This document shows positions 50,601 through 60,632 of a DNA stretch of 64,000 bases, in pieces. Position 1 is the stretch's first letter, and every line of letters begins with the position of its first letter. The DNA comes from Mytilus edulis (lineage: Eukaryota > Mollusca > Bivalvia > Mytilida > Mytilidae), in assembly GCF_963676685.1 (NCBI RefSeq), contig NC_092348.1, forward strand, positions 24,403,386-24,467,385. The letters are read 5' to 3'. Under the pieces are notes generated by a model, which had not been told where the DNA came from, did no database searches, and saw only the letters and a list, made by a program, of their open reading frames with translations. The position numbers and the translations under genes were made by a program.

Positions 50601-52072
50601 TGTAAAGACAAAGCATACAAGCAGAAATAAAAGACGAGAATTAAAAAAGCCCATAGCTCATTAACACAATCGCGGTATGTAAAAAATGCATACAAAAAAA
50701 TAACTATTTAAAGAAACATTGTATTTAATGCGTTTATTTTGGTGATGAGTGTGTTTGTTTGGATTACTTTTTTATTGACATATACTCTACTTCCAATAGT
50801 ATGTCAATAATTGGTTGTTTTTGAGATTGTAACACGTAGAGATGACTGCTGTACCCATATTTTGACTATTTTACCTATTACTAGTATGTCTGTTTTATTC
50901 ACGCATCGTTGTAAATAATGGAATTTGATGTGACTGTCATACAACTGAGAGGTTTAGCGTTATAAAACCAGGTTCAATCCACAATTTTCAACATTTGAAA
51001 ATGCCTGCACCAAGTCAGGAATATGACAGTTGTTTTCCATTCCTTTAAAAAATTTTAAATTGTTTGTACGCACATTGAACGACAAATTTATGTGACATAT
51101 AAAATTTTCTGACGTCAGACACTCAAATCAATAAATGTGTTCGTAGATAGTAGATGTTTTTGTGTTCTGTTAAATTGTTCCTTTTAAAATTGTTAAACGA
51201 TGATGACTGATGTACCCATATTTTGACTATTATATTTATTGTGTCTGTTTATTCAAAGCATCAATGTAAAAATATCGGAAATTGATGAGACTGTCATTAA
51301 AGTGAGAGGGTTAGCGCTATAGAACCAGGTTTAATCCACCATTTTCTACATTTGAAAATGCCTGTACCAAGTCAGGAATATGACAGTTCTTGTCCATTCG
51401 TTTTTGATGCGTTTTGTTATTTGATTTTGCCATGTGATTATGGACTTTCCCAATTGATCTTCCTCTAAGTTCAGTATTTTTGTGATTTTACTTTTTAATG
51501 TGTTTTGTCATTTGATTTTGTCATTTGATTATGGACTTTCCGATTGAATTTTACTTTTTACATCTCTACTAAAATACATTTTTTTAAATTTTCTACATAG
51601 TTTTATCAATTAAATACATGTGTTTGGGTAGTCTTCTATGATGTTGATGACCGTTGTTAGAACTGTCCTACGCTAGCTTTTTTTACATCATAAGACTTGT
51701 ATGTGAGACGTCATAAGACACGTCATAAGACCATTCACGTAGGACTAATCCTACGACACTTTTATTGACATGACCCTGATTCATAACCAGATTATGGTTA
51801 TTTTTCAAATTCTATTTCATTATGTAAAATTGTTCATTGACATTTATAGGTTTAAAGTTAAATGTTTGGATTGATCTACAGAAGAAATTGGAGAGCATTC
51901 GTTAATTTTAATGAAGTGTTATTTGCTTCGTCAATTGGTCTTTGCTTTATTGACAAGCATACCACATCTCCTTATTTTATATCATTACAAATAGTTGTGT
52001 GATAAGAAGTATTAGATGTAACTGATCGACGACTTATTTTATGTGTTCAAGCAAAATCGGCTACAGAAATAA
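47672..52072. other. Repeat-rich intergenic region, no gene seen
   Basis: It holds reverse or forward R3 copies (49440-49650, 50262-50402, 50925-51058, 51275-51560), a degenerate tccgtt/aacgga tract at about 48934-49075, and AT-rich unique sequence. No exon was recognised. Confidence 0.5.
48934..49075. repeat. Degenerate AACGGAT / ATCCGTT tract
   Basis: Copies of aacggat on the left (48936-48959) face repeated tccgttc/tccgtcc motifs on the right (48976-49075), so the halves can pair. Confidence 0.55.
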
Positions 52073-52239
52073 GGAGATAACTATATTGTATTTTAATCTC
52101 CGACGGCATCAATTGGTGATTTGATGGTCGCAAATTAAGTTAACTGGCGACTCTTTAGCGGAGACAGTAAACGGGTATTTGCGACCATTACATCACTTAT
52201 TGATGCCGTCGGAGCTTAAAATACAAGATTGTTATCTCC
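52073..52239. mobile_element. Palindromic MITE-like element upstream of the GPCR
   Basis: Arms of 63 bases (52073-52135 and 52177-52239) are reverse complements with few mismatches: ggagataac ... ctccgacggcatcaat against attgatgccgtcggag ... gttatctcc. The 41-base centre is unpaired. No target duplication is obvious. It ends 310 bases before the GPCR start codon. Confidence 0.75.
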
Positions 52240-52549
52240 ATTCTAATGAAACTCACAGAAAACAACGTTAAAATATGTATTTAAAATCTGTTATATATCG
52301 TCTGAGCTTGTCAATTGTCAATTGTTGCCAGGAAAATTAGTGACGTTATCCAATCAAAATGAACGTAACAAACGTTGTTGCATTAGAATTAATCATTAAC
52401 TATTATTCTTTGTAAACGGAAGCAATTGGTTAATTCTTTTCGATTATGTTTTGCCTTATTATTTATCTGTTTATGCAGTAGCTATTTAGCGAACTGATTA
52501 TTTATGCAAAATATTGAAATAATGTATTCATTGCTACTTTCAGGTAACG

Positions 52550-53569
52550 ATGGACATATTTGAAAGAAATTGTACGCCATGGATACGAAATTTAATCGAA
52601 GTGGACAATGTTACAACAAATGAAATAAACCACGCCTTCAGTGAAAGAAATTTACCGGGAATTTTATTTGTCTCAACCTTAAGCCTTCTTGGCATTAGTG
52701 GAAATTTTCTTGTGATTTGGATTTTCGGTCTAAAATTCAATCAGTCTACTTATCGAATTTATGTGCTATGTCTCGCTGTGCTTGATTTTATTAATTGTTT
52801 CATGACAATGCCTTTCGTACTCACTTATCTACTGTATATGGAAAATTATCCCTCGGAATTTTTATGTAAGATTGGTCATTTTATTGGATTTTTCATCGGA
52901 ATTGCCTCCCCTTTTACATTAATTCTAATAGCCGCAGACCGATACAGGAATGTTTGTCGACCGCTCAGTTTACAATGGTCTGCAAGACGAGCAAAACTAA
53001 TGTGCTTATTTATAAACATCGTAGCTCTATTTATTTCGTGGTACGTGCCATTAGTTTATGGTACAACCGAAATGAAATCGGCCAATAGGAGCATTGTACT
53101 GGTGCAATGTTTTAAGGAAAACGGAACACTTTCACAGACGATTACTTGGTGGCAGTATATCATTCTGACAGGACTGTTGACACTGGTTTCTGCGTTTCTC
53201 ATTGTTATTTACTTAGTAATAATGATAAATGTACGTAGAAAATCCAAACTCTTTACCAAATATAAACCTGAAGTCGGTATACAAGACGATAATATAACAT
53301 TCACGAACAGAATCATTCATACTAAGAAAACAACCATCACTTTCTTTATCATCTCCTCAGTTTATGTTTTAAGTTCCTTGGTCCATCATATATTAGCACT
53401 ATGTCTTCATGTTGTACAGAATGTAGAATGTAAAATGTCATACACCCAAAGTGTTCTCTTCTGGTCCTTCTTTTGGACAGTTTTTTTAAATAATGTTGCA
53501 AATCCTGTTATATATGGCTTGTCTGACACCCGCTTTAAACATTGTATAAAATCAATGTTTTCAAATTGA
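52550..53569 (+). CDS. Rhodopsin-class (class A) G protein-coupled receptor, orphan
   Basis: A single open exon of 339 residues has seven membrane helices. TM1 carries GN at 51-52. TM2 has LAVLD with Asp79. TM3 has Cys106, pairing with Cys187 in loop 2, and ends in DRY at 130-132. TM7 has NPVIY at 318-322. The N-terminus has an NVT glycosylation site at 20-22. TM6 (about 261-288) lacks the usual CWxP proline and aromatic switch and instead reads ISSVYVLSSLVHH. This is atypical and may change activation. The C-tail is only about 15 residues. The chosen ATG directly follows a ttcaggtaacg sequence, so a 5' UTR intron acceptor may lie at 52541-52543. The general pattern suggests a peptide-receptor-like orphan from a molluscan expansion; the ligand cannot be told. 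Confidence 0.92.
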   Translation: MDIFERNCTPWIRNLIEVDNVTTNEINHAFSERNLPGILFVSTLSLLGISGNFLVIWIFGLKFNQSTYRIYVLCLAVLDFINCFMTMPFVLTYLLYMENYPSEFLCKIGHFIGFFIGIASPFTLILIAADRYRNVCRPLSLQWSARRAKLMCLFINIVALFISWYVPLVYGTTEMKSANRSIVLVQCFKENGTLSQTITWWQYIILTGLLTLVSAFLIVIYLVIMINVRRKSKLFTKYKPEVGIQDDNITFTNRIIHTKKTTITFFIISSVYVLSSLVHHILALCLHVVQNVECKMSYTQSVLFWSFFWTVFLNNVANPVIYGLSDTRFKHCIKSMFSN

Positions 53570-53573
53570 ACTA

Positions 53574-53650
53574 GCACTGAAGAGTCTTATGAAGACGAAA
53601 AGCGCGTCTGATGTATTTTAAAAATTATAAGCCTGATACCTTTGATCACT
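53574..53650 (+). repeat. Repeat family R2 fragment in the GPCR 3' UTR
   Basis: It contains cactgaagagtcttatgaag, then acgaaaagcgcgtctga and ttataagcctgataccttt. It begins five bases after the stop codon of the receptor. Confidence 0.65.
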
Positions 53651-54344
53651 ATTTTATAAAGAACACCCATTTTTGACGGGGTTCGTGTCTCTTAGTCTTC
53701 AGTGTTCGATGAGTGATTTTGTATACTGTTGTTTTTTTTTCGGTATTTTAAGCCATATCATTATCAGTTAGATTTTACTTTTTACTTTGAATATCCCTGT
53801 GGCATTGTTTGCCTTTCTTTCACAATGTGTAAACTATCGAGTTATTGTAAGTTTTCCCGAAAACTTAGTAAGGCTGTGTTTCGATCATGTACCCCGTTCT
53901 GCTGTTTGTTATTTTGCGCGTACCTTTTTCACCCTACCAAATATCTTATACCAGACAACACTGTGTGTGTCAGCCATTCGGGTTTATCATCCGCCTCGCC
54001 CGCTCATTCGTAATAATCATTTTTAAATTACTTTACAATTTTTAAATCTGTATTAGAGTAATATGCTCAATTGATTAACCGGCATCAATAACGTTTTTTT
54101 TTATGATTATACCTTTGGAGAAAAAAAATACAACAGTTATAATGAACATTTTCTCTGCAGCTAACAGCCATTTAGTTAATACTGTCTACCCCCAACACAC
54201 CCCACATTTTATCTTTTGGAAATGTGTTTGATGGAACTAATGTTTTAGTCTTATGTCAATGTTAAAATAGTTCGTAGTCTAAAGCTTTTCAAGCCTTAAA
54301 ATGAAAAAAAAAACACATCAGCTTTCCATTTTGAAATACCAGGC
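53651..54344. other. Spacer between GPCR and retrotransposon, no gene seen
   Basis: An R4-like stretch (gacggggttcgtgtctctta) lies at about 53675-53735. Two overlapping short open frames at 53729-54026 show no domain. Confidence 0.5.
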
Positions 54345-54843
54345 TTTATACACAACAAAACATAGAATATATATTTATTAAGATATAATAAACTAAGATA
54401 CATACTACATGATATACATACAATAAAATAAACATCATTTGGCGTTTAGCCGTCTCGGTTGTTGTCACAGTGATTGATTAATTCCCAAGCTTGAGAATCA
54501 TATCAATCGGAAGATCTGAGTTCATGCTTGAACTTCTGATACGCTAGGACACTAACTTTAAGTTCATGCTTGAACTTACTGATGGACCTGTTCTTGTTTA
54601 TGACTACAAGCATGTAGATCAAAAACGTCAGTGATAGAAGTCCATGCATGGACTGACATCAGGACTGACTTAGAACAGGGATCTGTTGTTAGTTAGTGTC
54701 CGGAAACTTTTAGCACGTGTCTGGTCTATTTAAAATTTAACCAAATTACTGCTATAAGTCCCATTAACTGTGACAAGCAACTTATACATCAATAACTCTG
54801 CATCAAATTTGGGGAAATTGAGTTAATAATAACGAAAATATGC
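54345..54843. repeat. Split direct repeat B2 of the Ngaro-like element
   Basis: 499 bases, from tttatacacaacaaaacata to cgaaaatatgc, recurring with no difference that I can see at 55109-55607. It contains internal palindromes such as agttcatgcttgaactt and agtccatgcatggact. Confidence 0.95.
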
Positions 54844-54916
54844 GATCTAAAAGATATTATATACCGAGACAGCAGTTTAATAGTACATTATAGATTTCTA
54901 AATATAATGAAACAAT

Positions 54917-54939
54917 GGTGGTGGTGGGGAAGGTGGTGG
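54917..54939 (+). other. G-rich run, possible quadruplex
   Basis: The plus strand has ggtggtggtggggaaggtggtgg within the 96-base spacer that separates the two terminal repeat blocks. Most G runs are two long, so a quadruplex would be weak. Confidence 0.35.
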
Positions 54940-55109
54940 TTAGTCTATATAGAATCGACCACACTACTCCATTGCAAATTAATAATGGCATCGGTCACGT
55001 GCTATATGACTTCACTCTTCATGCATGAGGCACCATAAGGTGCACGCGTGAAAAATAGTTTTGTGTGTATAAAACCAATTTATTAAGGTGAACCTATATA
55101 AATAACCAT
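54940..55109. repeat. Split direct repeat A2 of the Ngaro-like element
   Basis: 170 bases (ttagtctatatagaatcgac ... aataaccat), repeated at 60633-60802. Confidence 0.95.
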
Positions 55110-55607
55110 TTATACACAACAAAACATAGAATATATATTTATTAAGATATAATAAACTAAGATACATACTACATGATATACATACAATAAAATAAACATC
55201 ATTTGGCGTTTAGCCGTCTCGGTTGTTGTCACAGTGATTGATTAATTCCCAAGCTTGAGAATCATATCAATCGGAAGATCTGAGTTCATGCTTGAACTTC
55301 TGATACGCTAGGACACTAACTTTAAGTTCATGCTTGAACTTACTGATGGACCTGTTCTTGTTTATGACTACAAGCATGTAGATCAAAAACGTCAGTGATA
55401 GAAGTCCATGCATGGACTGACATCAGGACTGACTTAGAACAGGGATCTGTTGTTAGTTAGTGTCCGGAAACTTTTAGCACGTGTCTGGTCTATTTAAAAT
55501 TTAACCAAATTACTGCTATAAGTCCCATTAACTGTGACAAGCAACTTATACATCAATAACTCTGCATCAAATTTGGGGAAATTGAGTTAATAATAACGAA
55601 AATATGC
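55109..55607. repeat. Split direct repeat B1 of the Ngaro-like element
   Basis: Second copy of the 499-base repeat. It directly adjoins A2 and lies 3' of the recombinase frame in coding orientation. Confidence 0.95.
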
Positions 55608-56610
55608 CAAAATACAGTTGATGACTGGTTTTTAAAGGAGACAACTGAACCCCAAATGAAGATGATTACTGTAAATTCAAATTTACTGAGTGCGTATGGC
55701 AGTGATGAACTCTCGCATTAATAGATGATACTTTGTATTCTACAGATTTTCTAAAATCGCAATGATAAATGCACGCATCAATTCTGAATTTACAGTATCT
55801 TTGAACAAAGATTTGTTACTATATTAATATATCTGAATATGTGAATGATATACAAATGAACTTAATATCAGATGCGAATAGATGAATAGCAATTAAAACG
55901 TCCATCACTAATCGTTTATCAGTATGTAACTCCAGCGTGCTGGAAAACATGGAAATTTTATAGTGATAAGCACAAGTGTTCTGATTAACTACTGTCTATC
56001 TCAGCGGGTCGTGAGAAGAAATATTACGACTTGATGAAATTAAATGTTCTGCTTGACCTTAACATAACTTTCATAAACATGTCAATGAACTCTGATCATA
56101 ATGTTCTCAGCATCTGCTATACTATAATGTTCTTTATCTCTCAAGAGCTTTATCTACATAGTTAATTAGTAAGTTCAAATATCAACACAAATCGGGAACT
56201 GTCATACTGCTATAACTGGTTTAAATGTTTAACCCTTGTCTCATTCATTGAAAATGGTACGTCACTGATAGCAATTATAAACAAATGTATATGCTTAGCT
56301 TAGCAATTAATATACACATAATAAATGAAGACAATGAAACGTCAATATATTTACATAATATGGGGATTATTATGCCCCAACACTATTGAAACACACTTTA
56401 AACCACTATCAGATTAAACAATGGGGATTATTATGCCCCTGAAACACTGAATAAAAACGCAATTGATGTCGTTGTGTTGACCTCATAAACACGATGAACT
56501 GATATGTGGTAATGAAACAGTCTATATATACTCTAAGGCACTTACAATATTAAATCAAGATAAAAACGTATGCGATTGAAATATTCCTATGTACAATAAA
56601 CACTAAATCT

Positions 56611-57618
56611 TCATTCGAGTAATGCTTGTTGAGCTTGCTGTATCGTTGATAAAGATGTTCTGATATAGCGAGTATAACACTGTGAACTCCACCGTCCGAG
56701 TGTCTGAATAAGGTGATCTTCAATTTTTGAACCTGCTGTGGTACTTGCTCCAATTCGAAAGCTGTGACCATTATATAAGTCTGAGTTGTATCCAAGTACG
56801 GCAAGTATGTTTTTTAGAGAAGAAATGAAGTAGTTTCGTGTTAAAGCTTTCCTATTTTCCATCACAAAGAAAGCGTCTTGTGATTTACTATCTTTGAATT
56901 TCCTAGAACGATAGTCCATGTAACGTTCCAGAGATAAGACTGGACAAACAGAAACTCCCGACGCAAATAAATGAATGTCAACACCTTCACGGAATGGGTC
57001 TGTTTTCGAAGCTTTCAAATGAAAGGTAACTTTATCCTTAAGGAATCGGATATCTTCGATACTCACATTGCATTCTGAATCAAACGAATGTAATACTGTA
57101 AATTCCCCACATCGGAGAAATCCAAAATATGCCGTGACACACGCTGCTTCCAGAAGAATGTCTACATACGGAGTATAATACCCTTTCCTCAACAACTGAC
57201 AAATGTCCTTGAGTATCGTGAAGGTAATTGGCAGTCTAGGTTTTGTTGATTTTTTCTCATTTTTCTTTATTCCTCTATATAACGCATCGAGTCGATAAAG
57301 TTTATCAGAACTGCCGCTAAATATTGAAGTCTTCCCATTCTCTAAGTATTTATATCGTATTCCACATATATACATTTTAATAGTAGAACATTTCAAGTGC
57401 AAGTTTTTAAAACAATGCGTAGCGAAATGAATAAGAGATTCTTCAGTTAACGGAGGCATGTCTGAATTAAGCCAAATCACTCCAGTCATTCGTAAAAAGG
57501 TTGCATAGGCAGAATACCCACACTCATACTGCGTACGTGTTCTAGGAGCTATTGAAGTTTTGAGTAAACAACTTACACTATTAGTCAATTCCACATTACG
57601 AGTGAGAAGTGCGGACAA
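56611..57618 (-). CDS. Tyrosine recombinase (integrase) of the Ngaro-like element
   Basis: An open frame of about 335 residues. The N-terminal part (about 25-110) fits a SAM-like core-binding domain. The catalytic domain has Arg169 in FGFLRCGE, a lysine in KASKTD (202 or 205), HxxR at 285-288 (HSFR), LGRW at 307-310 and the nucleophile tyrosine most likely Tyr318 in RYIR, so all expected residues are present. It would join the circular cDNA to the genome. The frame has no ATG near its start: position 57618 is TTG, the first ATG is at about residue 44, and the frame is closed upstream by a TGA about 90 bases before the RT stop. It overlaps the RT frame in the -1 frame, so it is probably made by frameshifting, splicing or a non-AUG start. 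Confidence 0.92.
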   Translation of the reverse strand: MSALLTRNVELTNSVSCLLKTSIAPRTRTQYECGYSAYATFLRMTGVIWLNSDMPPLTEESLIHFATHCFKNLHLKCSTIKMYICGIRYKYLENGKTSIFSGSSDKLYRLDALYRGIKKNEKKSTKPRLPITFTILKDICQLLRKGYYTPYVDILLEAACVTAYFGFLRCGEFTVLHSFDSECNVSIEDIRFLKDKVTFHLKASKTDPFREGVDIHLFASGVSVCPVLSLERYMDYRSRKFKDSKSQDAFFVMENRKALTRNYFISSLKNILAVLGYNSDLYNGHSFRIGASTTAGSKIEDHLIQTLGRWSSQCYTRYIRTSLSTIQQAQQALLE

Positions 57619-59204
57619 ATCATGGCTTGTGCATCTGCTTCCGGCGCTTCTTTCCGGAACGTCTGAAAATCAAATCGAGAAAGTGAATCTGCAATCACAT
57701 TTTTAACACCAGGGATATGCTTACTTGAAAATGTAAAATTGTTAATTGCAGCTAACCAAGTGAGTTTACGCATTAGTTTCATAATATCTTGCACTTTGGA
57801 GCGTCCCTTGTTTATAATATTAACAGTAGATTCATTATCACAATGAAAAACTATTCGTTTTCTCGTCCAAAGTTTGCCCCAAAGTACTGCCGCCACTACA
57901 ATTGGATACAATTCTCGGAAAGCCATAGACATATCAGAATCAAGTATATTTTGTAACTCTGGTGGCCAAGAACTACAAAACCAATGTCCCTTGAAGTAAC
58001 CTCCAAAGCCAAGTGTTGAAGCAGCATCTGTAAACAATTCGAAATCCGCTGAATTGGTAGTGAAAGTATCATAGAAAAAGGAGACGCAGTTCCACTGCTT
58101 AAGAAAAATATACCACATCTTTAAATCATCTCGACATTCGGCTGACAGTGTAACATAGTAATTGAGATTGTTAACTTTAGTCGATAGGTTAATGAGATAA
58201 GTTACAAAAGTCCGTCCAGGTATAATAACTCTTGCGGCAAAATTGAAATGTCCCAAGAGTTGTAAAAGTTCTCGTTTTTTAATAGAACGTCGACGTAGAA
58301 ATGTTCCAATGAAATAAATAATGCGTTCAACTTTATCTTGTGGAAGTCTAGCTTCCATCTTATCTGTATCTAATATAATTCCGAGATACTCTAGTGTGGT
58401 ATGTGGACCTACAGTCTTTTTCTTAGATAATGGTATATTCAATCTATTAAAAATTAAAGTGATAAGTGCCATAGTTCTATCTCCTGAAGTGTCTGATGCT
58501 TGAACAGTTAAAAAATCATCAAGCAGATGAAGTATAACTGGAATATTGTAATTGTTCTTGGCTATCCAACAAATTGCCACTGACAAGTTGTCAAATATTT
58601 TAGGTGATGATCGTGAGCCAAAACAAAGACGCACATAATAGTAATATAAATTTCTCCATTTAATACAGTATAAATGATGCTGATCCCTTTTGATCCCTAA
58701 TTGCTTGAATGCATCGGCAATGTCCGCCTTATTTAGTATTGATAATCGTCCGAATTCTTTAATTGCGTTGATTGCATCATCTATTTTAACGTATGACAGC
58801 GAGCATTGCTCTTTATCGATTAAATCGTTAATACTAAAATGATCTTGACTTTCATGTGGAGACGACAAATCAACTATTAACCTCTTTTTTCCTGAATATT
58901 TGCCTTCCACTATACCTATTGGGCTCACACGATACCTATCAAAAGGGAGCTTTTTGAATGGCCCAACTAGATAACCTTTATCGACCTCTTGTTTAATTAT
59001 AATATCAACGCTGTCTGGATTTCGGAAAGCTGATTGTAGATTTTTACATTCAACTGTTTGTAATTCTGTTTTCGACACCATGGTATCAAAACCGTTTGTT
59101 ATACCGTCTAATAAATATTTTACAAAATTTCTATCCGGATGTTTTGCTAATTCTTTTTCAAGGTTATTTACATTGATGCAAGAAAGTTGATAATCATCAT
59201 TCAT
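57585..59204 (-). CDS. Reverse transcriptase-RNase H of the Ngaro-like element
   Basis: 539 residues. The reverse transcriptase has motif A with Asp161 (KADIADAF), a LCFGSRSSPKIF block at 193-204 and the catalytic LLDD at 227-230, a form common in DIRS-order elements instead of YxDD. The RNase H domain follows with Asp393 (FTDAA), Glu431 (RELYPI), Asp456 (HCDNEST) and Asp506 (IADSLSR), a complete active site. It copies element RNA into DNA and degrades the template. The ATG at 59204 lies six bases after the gag stop codon and in the same frame. No premature stop is present. Confidence 0.93.
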   Translation of the reverse strand: MNDDYQLSCINVNNLEKELAKHPDRNFVKYLLDGITNGFDTMVSKTELQTVECKNLQSAFRNPDSVDIIIKQEVDKGYLVGPFKKLPFDRYRVSPIGIVEGKYSGKKRLIVDLSSPHESQDHFSINDLIDKEQCSLSYVKIDDAINAIKEFGRLSILNKADIADAFKQLGIKRDQHHLYCIKWRNLYYYYVRLCFGSRSSPKIFDNLSVAICWIAKNNYNIPVILHLLDDFLTVQASDTSGDRTMALITLIFNRLNIPLSKKKTVGPHTTLEYLGIILDTDKMEARLPQDKVERIIYFIGTFLRRRSIKKRELLQLLGHFNFAARVIIPGRTFVTYLINLSTKVNNLNYYVTLSAECRDDLKMWYIFLKQWNCVSFFYDTFTTNSADFELFTDAASTLGFGGYFKGHWFCSSWPPELQNILDSDMSMAFRELYPIVVAAVLWGKLWTRKRIVFHCDNESTVNIINKGRSKVQDIMKLMRKLTWLAAINNFTFSSKHIPGVKNVIADSLSRFDFQTFRKEAPEADAQAMICPHFSLVMWN

Positions 59205-59210
59205 ATCGAG

Positions 59211-60551
59211 TCACCTAGATGTTTTAACGTTCGGCTTATCAGCAGTTTTGTTTTGATTACTAGCACTGGTATCCTTGTTGTTACCACATGTCTTGAAACC
59301 GTGACCTCTACTTTTACACTTGATACACGCATGTGTAAACTTGCATTCTTTCCATTTGCATGTTCCATAATTGAAATTATTACAAAGGTCAAGACCCTCT
59401 GCTTGAATGATATTTCTCCCATGCCTATCTTTTGATTTATCTACAACACGACCGTTCGTCGTGGCTTGTGGGGCGCAAGGAGGAGTTTCTTGATAAACTT
59501 GTTTTTGGCAGAATTTCGTTGTGTGGTCGTAATCTCCACATAGTTCACATTCTCTACTTTGTAACCCATTCATAACTAGATGTAATAGACGGTCGTCTAC
59601 CTTTCCCCAGTTAATTGCAATATTATGTTCAATAATAGCAGTGGCGGCCTTAGCCGAAAACAATTTGTGGTATTTGTAAAATCTTTGTCCGTAGTTATAG
59701 GCTATATCATTTATATCGGCCTCGTACTGATCTAATTCATCTCGCCGTTGAGGATATACTTTACAGATAATATTCCTAAATTTCCTGAAGGCCTTATTGA
59801 ACTCATCAAGGGTCAATGTTTTCTCTAGACGAGGATCCTTAGGAGCAGATAACTCTACAGTTAGCCCTTCAGAAACGACAGTGCGTGTTTGGGGAACCTC
59901 ATTTTTTGGATACAATAAAAGAGAAAGGTTTATATCCTTACCTTCTAGAATTTGCTTTCTTAAAGAAGTAGACACGTAGTCCATTTTTGGTAGGTCCTCT
60001 GCAAAAACAATCCCTTTAGAAGTGTCAACTTGTCTTTGGAAGGTTTGTTCCGCATTTACAGAAGAGATTGGGGTCATGTGTCCGTATGTGGCTTGATATG
60101 CCGAGGCAAAGTCATAGTTTGACTTTAGATTCTGCAGACTACTGTTTGATGAAGCATCTTTATTGGCTAGAAGTCCTACAACCATAGATGACATAGCCGA
60201 CATAGCTTCATTTGCCGACTTTAGTGCGGAAGTAGAATCCTTTAGCATGTCTGCTGTTTGTGACATTGTATTGTTTTCATTTACTGGTTGATCAGTGTCC
60301 ACGTTAGGTTGATTTTCGGCAGCAACTGTCACTTCATCTGTATTACTTAATTCCGTAGAACCATTTTGACCACTTTCTGTTGAACTTGCTAAGTCCTTTT
60401 GATTGACAAAATACAGTTGTCGAATCATGTCTAATCTCCAAGTAGATTTCACTGTAATCCCCATACTTTTTAAATGGGTAACATACTGTTCTTTGGACCA
60501 ATGCATTGGATCATTTGGATCATGTCGCGCTGGTCGCTTTCGACTACTCAT
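59211..60551 (-). CDS. Gag-like protein of the Ngaro-like element with three zinc motifs
   Basis: 446 residues. The N-terminus (about 15-50) has a Trp/Leu-containing helical stretch that resembles a SAP-like DNA-binding fold. A low-complexity Ser/Asn/Thr region follows (55-145), then a folded central part (about 180-330). The C-terminus holds a CCHC knuckle at 335-348 (CELCGDYDHTTKFC), a CCCH finger at 390-407 (C-x7-C-x4-C-x3-H) and a second CCHC at 409-422 (CIKCKSRGHGFKTC), which suits RNA binding and particle assembly. It starts at the ATG at 60551 and ends in TGA 59211-59213, followed by C, a context known to favour readthrough into the RT frame. Confidence 0.88.
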   Translation of the reverse strand: MSSRKRPARHDPNDPMHWSKEQYVTHLKSMGITVKSTWRLDMIRQLYFVNQKDLASSTESGQNGSTELSNTDEVTVAAENQPNVDTDQPVNENNTMSQTADMLKDSTSALKSANEAMSAMSSMVVGLLANKDASSNSSLQNLKSNYDFASAYQATYGHMTPISSVNAEQTFQRQVDTSKGIVFAEDLPKMDYVSTSLRKQILEGKDINLSLLLYPKNEVPQTRTVVSEGLTVELSAPKDPRLEKTLTLDEFNKAFRKFRNIICKVYPQRRDELDQYEADINDIAYNYGQRFYKYHKLFSAKAATAIIEHNIAINWGKVDDRLLHLVMNGLQSRECELCGDYDHTTKFCQKQVYQETPPCAPQATTNGRVVDKSKDRHGRNIIQAEGLDLCNNFNYGTCKWKECKFTHACIKCKSRGHGFKTCGNNKDTSASNQNKTADKPNVKTSR

Positions 60552-60632
60552 TGTTGAAAGATATTGATAGTCCAGTAAATATGAATTTTGTGTATAAAGT
60601 TAATCATGAATGAAAATGAAATGATATAGAGT

